Positions 57,643-64,000 of a DNA stretch of 64,000 nt are shown piece after piece (the first letter of the stretch is position 1; each line of letters opens with the position of its first letter). The notes under the pieces were generated by a model that saw nothing but the letters and a program-made list of their open reading frames with translations, ran no database searches and was not told the DNA's origin. A program made the translations under genes and the position numbers. Source of the stretch: Kibdelosporangium philippinense. GTDB lineage: Bacteria > Actinomycetota > Actinomycetes > Mycobacteriales > Pseudonocardiaceae. The stretch covers positions 310,001-374,000 of the forward strand of contig NZ_JAJVCN010000003.1 of assembly GCF_021390435.2 (NCBI RefSeq). Reading direction: 5' to 3'.

Positions 57643-57832
57643 GGGTTGTGGTACTCCTCGACGTTCTGGTGCTACGGGTGGAACTCGCTCGACCCGCGTG
57701 GGGCACGGGGGCGAGGCCCGAATGGCAGCCATGGCGTGGTGAGAGGGTCCAGCCACAGCGGACAATCAATGATTGTGCCAGACGAGCCACCGCCGCTCAC
57801 AATCACCCCGGCTCACGCCCGGAACACCCAGC

Positions 57833-57890
57833 TCAGGACTCGTGAGTGGTTAGGCCGGTTCTAACCGGCCTAACCACTCACGAGTCCTGA
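57833..57890. terminator. Long palindromic terminator (cgtgagtggttag family)
   Basis: Perfect 28-bp arms (57833-57860 and 57863-57890) around a 2-nt centre ct. Contains cgtgagtggttaggccggtt and its complement. It ends 5 bp from the stop codon of the Tat-type gene, whose transcription it would end, and insulates rpsP. Same family as 18945-18990 and the split copy at 31409/32798. Confidence 0.8.
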
Positions 57891-57894
57891 CCAG

Positions 57895-58620
57895 TCAGTT
57901 TGCTGGGTAAGGGATGGATTTGAAATCCCGGTCCAATTGCTCCGGGGTTCGAGGCAGCCAGGAGTCCCGCAGCGCCCGGACCTTGTCCACAGGCAGCGAC
58001 GGGTTGGGCGTGTTGGCGCTCGGGTTGGCCACCGACTGCACGGCCCACGCGAACCCGATCGCCGGGTCGATCCGGGCCCACCGGGCCGTGTCGATGCCCA
58101 GCACCATCATCGCCCGCACGTACGCATGCCAGCCGTGATAGTTGGTGATCGGCACCATCGTGTGCACCTGCTGCTCAAGAGCCGCCCGGCGCGGGTCGAA
58201 CAGCACGCCCTCGCCGAACCAGCCGAAAGCGTCCACAAAGCGGGCGCTGTCGGGCGAGTAGTACGTGTCGAACGACGTCAGCTGCAGCGTTGACAGCGTC
58301 TGCAGCTCACGCCGGACCGGCCTGGCGAAGTCGGCGTAGGTGCCCGGGTAGCCAGGCTTGGAGCTCAGGTCGAGCCAGACGTCCCTGAACCCGTCGACGA
58401 AGTTCGGCACGCCGACGTGCGCCGCGAGGGTCGCGTAGGTGTCCTGGATCTCCTGGGACGCGTTGTAGAAGGCGACCTCGTCGAACTGGTACCACATCTC
58501 GTTGGCTCTGCGATCCCCCAGCATTCCGGGCACTGGCGGGAAGTCTGTCGCGGCGGCAGCGGCGACACCGGGCACGAGCAACACGGACGCTGTCAACAAG
58601 GACCGCCGGGTGAGCGACAT
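57895..58620 (-). CDS. Secreted protein with Tat-like signal, unknown function
   Basis: A 241-residue protein with MSLTRRSLLTASVLLVPGVA, a twin-arginine-type signal cleaved near AAAATDFP. The mature part is helical with many aromatic residues (RRANEMWYQFDEVAFYNASQ, YHGWHAYVRAMMVLGIDTAR). I do not recognise the domain. ATG 58620 follows aggaga. It is monocistronic, ended by the long palindrome. Confidence 0.75.
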   Translation of the reverse strand: MSLTRRSLLTASVLLVPGVAAAAATDFPPVPGMLGDRRANEMWYQFDEVAFYNASQEIQDTYATLAAHVGVPNFVDGFRDVWLDLSSKPGYPGTYADFARPVRRELQTLSTLQLTSFDTYYSPDSARFVDAFGWFGEGVLFDPRRAALEQQVHTMVPITNYHGWHAYVRAMMVLGIDTARWARIDPAIGFAWAVQSVANPSANTPNPSLPVDKVRALRDSWLPRTPEQLDRDFKSIPYPAN

Positions 58621-58731
58621 GGGATCTCCTCTGTGAACGAGTGATCCACTTACCCTCGGACCTGCGGAATCCCACCCACCAGGGGACAAGCCCCCGCGAT
58701 CGGCGGGCAAAGATCCCGGCCGGATCGGGCG

Positions 58732-59478
58732 TCAGAACGCAGCGAGCGTGACCCCGGCTTCTTCCAGCGCGGCACGGACGGCCTGCGCGTGCTGGACGGC
58801 GCCAGGCGTGTCGCCGTGCAGGCACAGGGACTCAACGGAAGACGCGTCGATGACGGTCCCGTCCACAGCGACGATCTGACGGTCCGAAGCCAACCTGACC
58901 GCACGCTCGACAACAGCGGCCGTGTCGGTCAGCAACGCGCCTGGCTCACGACGCGACACAAGCGTCCCGGACGGCGTGTACCCACGATCGGCAAACGCCT
59001 CACCGACGGTCCGCAGCCCAGCTTCCGAGGCAGCCGCCAAGAACGCCGAACCAGGCAGGCCCAGCACAGGAATGTCGCCCCATGCCTTGACTCCGGCGAC
59101 AACCGCAGCGGCCTGGTCAACGTGATGAACGACGGTGTTATACAAGGCTCCGTGCGGTTTCACGTACGCCACGCGCGTCCCTTCAGCTGAGGCGAACGCG
59201 GACAGGGCACCAATTTGGTACAGCACATCGTCGGCAAGTTCGAGCGGGTCGACGTCGATGAAACGGCGGCCGAACCCGGCGAGGTCCCGATAGGACACTT
59301 GCGCACCGATCGCGACCCCGTGGGACGCGGCCAGTTCGCACACCGTTCGCATGGTCCGCGGATCGCCCGCGTGGAAGCCACATGCGACGTTCGCTGACGT
59401 CACCACGCCGAGCAAAGCCGCGTCGTCACCCAGTTTCCATACGCCGAAGCCTTCGCCGAGGTCACTGTTGAGATCCAT
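58732..59478 (-). CDS. pxpA: 5-oxoprolinase subunit A (LamB/YcsF family)
   Basis: A 248-residue PxpA: MDLNSDLGEGFGVWKLGDDA, SANVACGFHAGDPRTM, GAQVSYRDLAGFGRR, and VKPHGALYNTVV. PxpA works with PxpB and PxpC to open 5-oxoproline using ATP. Those subunits are not adjacent here. The ATG overlaps the stop of the CPBP gene (ATGA), so the two are co-translated. Confidence 0.92.
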   Translation of the reverse strand: MDLNSDLGEGFGVWKLGDDAALLGVVTSANVACGFHAGDPRTMRTVCELAASHGVAIGAQVSYRDLAGFGRRFIDVDPLELADDVLYQIGALSAFASAEGTRVAYVKPHGALYNTVVHHVDQAAAVVAGVKAWGDIPVLGLPGSAFLAAASEAGLRTVGEAFADRGYTPSGTLVSRREPGALLTDTAAVVERAVRLASDRQIVAVDGTVIDASSVESLCLHGDTPGAVQHAQAVRAALEEAGVTLAAF

Positions 59479-60248
59479 CAGGGCGCCATCACACCAATCG
59501 ACACGAGCAACACCGTCAACGCGGGCACGAAGTTGTTGACCTGATGAGCCACCACGCTCGCGCCAAGCCGTCCGGTGAACAGCCGCGCGAGCCCGATCGG
59601 GATGCCGATCACGATCAGCAACGACGTGCGCAGCGGTTCAAGGTGGCTGACCGCGAACACGACTGTACTCAGGCCGAACACTGTCCACCGGCCCCATTGC
59701 AGCCGCTCGAGAGCGCCCCACAGCAGGCCGCGGAAGATGATCTCCTCGCAGATCGGCCCGATCAGCCAGGCGTACAGGAACATCACGATCCCCGCCGCGA
59801 TCGGCAACGACCGGCTGTCCACCAGCGCGCTGAACGCCGACGTGGCGTTCTCGTCGCCGACGGCCTTCGTCCAGATCATCGCCGCCGCCGTGGTCAGGAC
59901 AAGGCCGATCAGGCCGAACTTCAGCCCGACCTTGAAGTCTTCCCTGGTGTACGACCACTTCAGGTCGATCCTCGGCCCGTTGCCGCGCAGCCGGGTGATC
60001 AGCAGCGCCACCCCGGTCGCGATCAGTACCGGCAGGATCGACCCGATCACGATCGTGGCGACGCTGATCGGCTCGGTCGAGTCGCTCGGTCTCAGTATCG
60101 CGCTGATGAACGCGGCCGACAGCAGCAAGACGCCCTCGACGAACAGGAACGCGCCGATTCCCCATCGGTGGCTGTAGTCCGGCACGGGCGGTGGCTCGAT
60201 CGGTTCCGCAGCCACTGTTTCAGACTCCCGTGGCGGTGGTGGGGTCAC
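59478..60248 (-). CDS. CPBP-family intramembrane metalloprotease
   Basis: A 256-residue CAAX/Abi (CPBP) protein with about seven membrane helices. Motif 1 is ICEEIIFRGLLWGAL (EExxxR), motif 2 FAVSHLEPLR, motif 3 VVAHQVNNF (His/Asn). GTG 60248 is preceded by ggagg at ideal spacing and removes an implausible Cys/Arg-rich N-terminus. In bacteria such proteins serve in peptide maturation or self-immunity; no substrate gene is evident. Confidence 0.88.
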   Translation of the reverse strand: MTPPPPRESETVAAEPIEPPPVPDYSHRWGIGAFLFVEGVLLLSAAFISAILRPSDSTEPISVATIVIGSILPVLIATGVALLITRLRGNGPRIDLKWSYTREDFKVGLKFGLIGLVLTTAAAMIWTKAVGDENATSAFSALVDSRSLPIAAGIVMFLYAWLIGPICEEIIFRGLLWGALERLQWGRWTVFGLSTVVFAVSHLEPLRTSLLIVIGIPIGLARLFTGRLGASVVAHQVNNFVPALTVLLVSIGVMAP

Positions 60249-60350
60249 GGGCGTCCTCCGGCAGCAGACTCGATGGCGCACTCAGGCAAGTGCGCGGCCT
60301 GCTTCGCAGACTACGGCGAGTTTCGGCGTGTCACCGAGTGATTCGGCGTA

Positions 60351-61424
60351 TCAACGCACGATCCGACCACGCAAGACAATCCGAGTGGGTGATCGGAGCA
60401 CGCTCAGGTCAGTACGCGGATCCGCCGGATAGGCGACGATGTCGGCCGCTGAGCCCTCTTCGATACCCGAATAGCCCAGCCAGCCACGCGCCGCCCACGA
60501 CCCGGCCGCGAGTGCGTCCGTCCGGCTCATTCCCGTGCTGTGCAAGGCTTCTATCTCATCGACCAAACGGCCGTGATCGATGCCGCCACCCGCGTCGGTG
60601 CCCGCGTACACAGGAACGCCTGCCTCGACAGCCATTCGCACGGTGTCGCGCACGGAAGCGTGCAACTGCCGCATATGCGCCGCGTAGATCGGGAACTTCG
60701 TCGCACTCGCAGCGAGGTCTGGGAAAAGCTCGATATTGATCAAGGTCGGCACGAGCGCGGCACCGGACGAGGCCATCGTGGCGATGGTGTCCGCAGTCAG
60801 ACCAGTGCCGTGCTCGATGCAGTCGATTCCGGCCGCGAGCAGGCCAGGGATGGCGTCCTCGCCGAACACGTGCGCGGTCACGCGCGCGCCAGCGTCGTGA
60901 GCCACCTTGATGGCCTTGACCAGCACATCGTCGGGCCACAGGGGCGCCAGATCGCCGACCGACCGGTCGATCCAGTCGCCGACGAGCTTCACCCAGCCGT
61001 CGCCGTACGCGGCCTGCTCGGCCACGGCGTCCGGCAGCTCCGACGGGTCTTCGAGGTCGACGCCGAGGTACCGGATGTAGCGCTTCGGCCTGCTGATGTG
61101 CCTGCCCGCGCGGACAATCCTCGGCAGGTCGAGCCGTTCCTGCAGCGGCCTTGTGTCGATCGGCGCGCCACAGTCACGCACCAGCAAGGCACCGCTGTCA
61201 CGGTCGATCTCGGCCTGCTCGGCGGCTTCCTCAAGGGTCGGGTTGCCGGACGGTGAGATCCCGATGTGGCAGTGCGCGTCCACCAGGCCAGGCAGCAGGA
61301 ACCCGCCGTCGACCACGGTCTCGGCCTGCGCAACCGGCGTGAACCGGATCCGGCCGTTGACCACCCACAGGTCACGGGTCTCGTCTCCGGGGAGGACGAC
61401 TCCCCGCAGGTGCAGCGCGGTCAA
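60351..61424 (-). CDS. Amidohydrolase (imidazolonepropionase-like)
   Basis: A 357-residue metal-dependent hydrolase. Metal ligands: VDAHCHIG (HxH), ARVTAHVFGEDAI and CIEHGTGL His, and AGTDAGGGIDHG Asp; the carboxylated Lys position is near WVKLVGDWI. Flanking beta-sandwich strands (MTALHLRGVVLPGDETRDLW). Substrate unknown; prolidase- or imidazolonepropionase-like. TTG 61424 overlaps the ffh stop (TTGA), so it is translated with ffh. Confidence 0.88.
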   Translation of the reverse strand: MTALHLRGVVLPGDETRDLWVVNGRIRFTPVAQAETVVDGGFLLPGLVDAHCHIGISPSGNPTLEEAAEQAEIDRDSGALLVRDCGAPIDTRPLQERLDLPRIVRAGRHISRPKRYIRYLGVDLEDPSELPDAVAEQAAYGDGWVKLVGDWIDRSVGDLAPLWPDDVLVKAIKVAHDAGARVTAHVFGEDAIPGLLAAGIDCIEHGTGLTADTIATMASSGAALVPTLINIELFPDLAASATKFPIYAAHMRQLHASVRDTVRMAVEAGVPVYAGTDAGGGIDHGRLVDEIEALHSTGMSRTDALAAGSWAARGWLGYSGIEEGSAADIVAYPADPRTDLSVLRSPTRIVLRGRIVR

Positions 61425-62968
61425 TTGTCTTTGTTGTTCTTCGGGAACTTCAGCTTCGACGGGTCGAAGCCCGCGGGCAGCTGGTCGAGACCGGCGAGAC
61501 CGGGCGGCAGTTCGTTGAGGCCGGGCGGCATCTTCGACAGGTCCGGCGCGCCAGCGGGAAAGCCGGGCAGCGCGGGCAGGTTGCCCTTGCCCTTGACCTT
61601 GCGGCCCTTCTTGCGGGCGTCCTTCTTCTGTTTGCGGCTCATCCCGCCGCCACCGCCGCCGAAGCCGAACCGGCCGGCCATCTGCTGCATCATCTTGCGG
61701 GCGTCGAAGAACCTGTTCACCAGGTCGTTGACCTCAGCGACCCGGACACCGGAGCCGTTGGCGATCCGGGCACGACGGGACGCGTTGATGATCTTGGGGT
61801 CGGCCCGCTCCGCCGGTGTCATGCCGCGGATGATCGCCTGTAGCCGGTCGAGGTGCTTGTCGTCGATGTTGGCCGCGGCTTCCTTCATCTGCGCGCCGCC
61901 GGGCAGCATGCCGAGCAGGTTGCCGATCGGGCCCATCTTGCGTACCGCGAGCATCTGCTCGAGGAAGTCCTCAAGGGTGAGTTGGCCTGCGGTCAGCTTC
62001 TCCGCCGCAGCCTGGGCCTGCTTCTCGTCGAAGACCTGCTGCGCCGACTCGATCAGGCTGAGCACGTCACCCATGCCGAGGATGCGGCTGGCCATCCGGT
62101 CGGGGTGGAACGCGTCGAAGTCCTCGAGCTTCTCGCCGTTGGACGCGAACATGATCGGCTGGCCGGTGACCTGGCGGACCGACAGCGCGGCACCACCACG
62201 AGCGTCACCGTCGAGCTTGGTGAGCACGACACCGGAGAAACCGACGCCGTCACGGAAGGCCTCGGCCGTGGTGACCGCGTCCTGACCGATCATCGCGTCG
62301 ACGACGAACAGGATCTCGTCGGGCTCGACCGCGTCACGGATGTCCGCGGCCTGCTTCATCAGCTCTTCGTCGACACCAAGGCGACCGGCGGTGTCGACGA
62401 TCACCACGTCGTGCTGGGCACGCTTGGCCTCGTCGATCGCGCGACGGGCCACGTCGACGGGGTCACCGACGCCGTTGCCCGGCTCGGGGGCGTAGACCGC
62501 GACACCGGCCCGCTCACCGACGACCTGCAGCTGGGTGACCGCGTTCGGCCGCTGGAGGTCACAGGCGACCAGCAGCGGGGCGTGGTTCTGGGTCTTGAGC
62601 CAGCGCGCGAGCTTGCCGGCGAGGGTCGTCTTACCGGAACCCTGCAGACCGGCGAGCATGATCACGGTCGGCGGCTGCTTGGCGAACTGCAGCCTGCGGG
62701 TCTCCCCGCCGAGGATCGCGATGAGCTCCTCGTTGACGATCTTGACGACCTGCTGCGCGGGGTTGAGCGCCGCGGAAACCTCCGCACCCTTGGCCCGCTC
62801 CTTGATCTGCGCGATGAATTCACGCACGACCGGCAGCGCGACGTCGGCCTCCAGCAGCGCGATCCGGATCTCGCGCGCGGTGGAGTCGATGTCCGCGTCA
62901 GTCAGTCGCCCCTTGGAACGCAGGTTCTGCAGGACCGATGTGAGCCGGTCGGAAAGGGTGTCGAACAC
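61421..62968 (-). CDS. ffh: Signal recognition particle protein
   Basis: GTPase that delivers ribosomes making membrane proteins to FtsY. A 515-residue protein: N domain at the start, G domain with MLAGLQGSGKTTLAGKLARW, VIVDTAGRLGVDEELM and LTKLDGDARGG, then the Met-rich M domain (LEQMLAVRKMGPIGNLLGML, KMMQQMAG) and a Lys/Gly/Pro-rich tail. Complete. Confidence 0.98.
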   Translation of the reverse strand: MFDTLSDRLTSVLQNLRSKGRLTDADIDSTAREIRIALLEADVALPVVREFIAQIKERAKGAEVSAALNPAQQVVKIVNEELIAILGGETRRLQFAKQPPTVIMLAGLQGSGKTTLAGKLARWLKTQNHAPLLVACDLQRPNAVTQLQVVGERAGVAVYAPEPGNGVGDPVDVARRAIDEAKRAQHDVVIVDTAGRLGVDEELMKQAADIRDAVEPDEILFVVDAMIGQDAVTTAEAFRDGVGFSGVVLTKLDGDARGGAALSVRQVTGQPIMFASNGEKLEDFDAFHPDRMASRILGMGDVLSLIESAQQVFDEKQAQAAAEKLTAGQLTLEDFLEQMLAVRKMGPIGNLLGMLPGGAQMKEAAANIDDKHLDRLQAIIRGMTPAERADPKIINASRRARIANGSGVRVAEVNDLVNRFFDARKMMQQMAGRFGFGGGGGGMSRKQKKDARKKGRKVKGKGNLPALPGFPAGAPDLSKMPPGLNELPPGLAGLDQLPAGFDPSKLKFPKNNKDN

Positions 62969-63073
62969 GGGTACGGCACTCCAGGCATGTCGTGGGTATC
63001 ACCACCAGGGTAGTCGCGCATGGATCCACGTGTGGCAAAGGCCGGTGATCGAGGGGGTGTGGAGGGCATCGCA

Positions 63074-63249
63074 CGGTGCCGGAACGGAGATTTCAGGGTG
63101 CCGGAGTGGTGGACACGGTGTGCCGGAACGGTGGACACGGCATGCGGCAACGGTGGACACGGTGTGCCGGAAAGTGCATTTCGGTGTGCCGGAGTGGTGG
63201 ACACGGTGTGCCGGAACGGTGGACACGGTGTTCGGGAATGGTGGACACG
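63074..63249. repeat. Eight-copy 22-bp tandem repeat array
   Basis: Exact 22-bp register from 63074 to 63249. Consensus gtgtgccggaacggtggacacg; units begin at 63074, 63096, 63118, 63140, 63162, 63184, 63206 and 63228. Units 1 and 5 replace tggacacg with gatttca or catttcg. It lies in the 551-bp gene-free gap between ffh and glnD. The same word occurs at 3330-3350 and in altered form near 3570. There are no spacers, so it is not a CRISPR. Confidence 0.8.
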
Positions 63250-63287
63250 CGGTGGGCTTGGGCGTGCTGCTGTCCTGGGAACGCGGA

Positions 63288-63334
63288 GAACCGCCCGGTA
63301 GGCCCTACCCCTCGATGGGCCAGCCGGGCGGTTC
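63288..63334 (-). terminator. Strong hairpin downstream of glnD
   Basis: gaaccgcccgg (63288-63298) and ccgggcggttc (63324-63334) are perfect 11-bp arms, continued inside by ggccc/gggcc. It sits about 190 bp past the glnD stop and before ffh, between the tandem array and glnD. No U tract; typical of GC-rich genomes. The remaining gap (63335-63519) shows no gene. Confidence 0.6.
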
Positions 63335-63519
63335 ACGGTCCGAGCAAGCACCCGCGTACACGGCCCACCGCCCGGCCCCCGTCCGGGCGGTCTCCCTCCT
63401 GCTCCGTGTCCCCTCTCGCACCTGCCTCCTCGTGACAGGGACCAGCCTGCCGCCAGGCGGGGGTGTCGCGGCAGCGTGAAGGCCCCCGAGTAGGGGTGGG
63501 TAGGACTACTCAACTGGGT

Positions 63520-64000
63520 TCAGGTAATGGCCGCCAGGCGGACGGCTTCGGCCAGCTTCTGCCTGCTGGCGCCGGACAATTCGCCGCCGTCGGCCGCCCT
63601 GACGCAGAACGAGTCGACGGCCGTGGCACCGAGGGTAGCCGCGCGAGCCCACAGTACGTCGGCGCCACACCGTTCGATAGCTTCCGCGATGCGATACAGC
63701 AGCCCGATGCGGTCCGCGGCACGCAGTTCGAGCACGACCGCGCCCGGGTAGTCCTTGCCTGCCTCGTCGTCGAACCACAGCACGCGTGGTTCGGGCGCGT
63801 CCTCCGGCTGACCGCCGTAGTCACGTTCTTTGTCCGCCAGCCGTTGTGCCAGCTTGAGCTTGCCGGACAATGCCAGGCCCATCTGCTCACGCAGCAAAGA
63901 CTCGTTGGGCAACGAGCCGAACCGTGGCGACGCGGTGAACACGTCAACCGCGATACCGGCATACGAGTCGACGCTCGCCGCATGCACTTCCAGGGAGTTC
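63520..64000 (-). CDS. glnD: PII uridylyltransferase GlnD, C-terminal ACT region (partial)
   Basis: The last 160 residues run off the window edge. An ACT domain is visible: VVLELRAADRIGLLYRIAEA, IERCGADVLWARAATLGATA, then VDSFCVRAADGGELSGASRQ, the usual end of GlnD, which modifies PII proteins in response to glutamine. The preceding part (VDVFTASPRFGSLPNESLLR) links two ACT repeats. Order ffh...glnD is as in mycobacteria. The nucleotidyltransferase and HD domains lie outside the window. Confidence 0.88.
   Translation of the reverse strand, partial: NSLEVHAASVDSYAGIAVDVFTASPRFGSLPNESLLREQMGLALSGKLKLAQRLADKERDYGGQPEDAPEPRVLWFDDEAGKDYPGAVVLELRAADRIGLLYRIAEAIERCGADVLWARAATLGATAVDSFCVRAADGGELSGASRQKLAEAVRLAAIT

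Noticed and set aside
63074..63249. Tandem 22-bp repeats as a possible CRISPR array
   Set aside because: Units are contiguous with no unique spacers, and no cas genes are present.

Overview
The window is high-GC actinobacterial DNA. The backbone follows the conserved order around the mycobacterial map–rip1–dxr–rlmN–cdsA–frr–pyrH–tsf–rpsB–xerC–dprA–rnhB–lepB–rplS–trmD–rimM–rpsP–ffh–glnD block. A WhiG sigma factor, many GTG/TTG starts, secreted S37 peptidases, amphi-Trp and DUF2631 proteins, and an ECF42/DGPF pair point to a filamentous actinomycete, probably Pseudonocardiaceae-like. That assignment is inference from gene content and order. No rRNA, tRNA or CRISPR array was recognised.

Layout. 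(1) 1-550: remnants of a divergent SMP-30-like/TetR pair, both lacking their 5' halves. (2) 0.5-8.6 kb: map, a penicillin-binding lipoprotein, a repeat-rich gap, a GNAT, then dxr, rseP and ispG (two isoprenoid genes around a site-2 protease), with a strongly structured 165-bp leader before ispG. (3) 8.6-14.3 kb: small membrane protein, lipoprotein, beta-carbonic anhydrase, ArsC-like protein, PP2C phosphatase, a frameshifted secreted cyclophilin, and rlmN. (4) 14.3-34.5 kb: an accessory segment separating rlmN from cdsA, which are near neighbours in mycobacteria. It opens with a series of toxin-antitoxin and hydrolase cassettes, several bounded by extra copies of the rlmN 3' end. It continues with two S37 peptidases, a four-gene export operon facing a two-component system, PadR, a trypsin-like protease, metabolic enzymes and two insertion sequences. 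(5) 34.5-42.2 kb: cdsA, frr, pyrH, tsf, rpsB, an M23 peptidase, whiG, and a xerC carrying a 205-residue XXGXX repeat insert. (6) 42.5-48.9 kb: ECF42 sigma/DGPF pair, an IS110-type element, a subtilase with a small I9-like partner, and a TetR/NmrA divergent pair. (7) 48.9-57.6 kb: dprA, yifB, yraN, hydrolase, DUF2469, rnhB, lepB, rplS, trmD, rimM, KH protein, rpsP. (8) 57.9-64 kb: Tat-type secreted protein, pxpA, CPBP protease, amidohydrolase, ffh, a 22-bp tandem repeat array, and the 3' end of glnD.

The backbone serves translation (rpsB, tsf, frr, rplS, rpsP, trmD, rimM, rlmN), secretion and the envelope (ffh, lepB, cdsA, rseP, PBP), isoprenoids (dxr, ispG) and DNA uptake, repair and resolution (dprA, yifB, yraN, rnhB, xerC). 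The most unusual signals are the serial rlmN 3'-end copies, the repeat expansion inside XerC, a hairpin covering the start site of the gene after the subtilase, the ispG leader structure, a family of palindromic terminators invaded by an IS, and a hairpin upstream of the IS110 transposase that shares a 9-nt word with the far end of the element.
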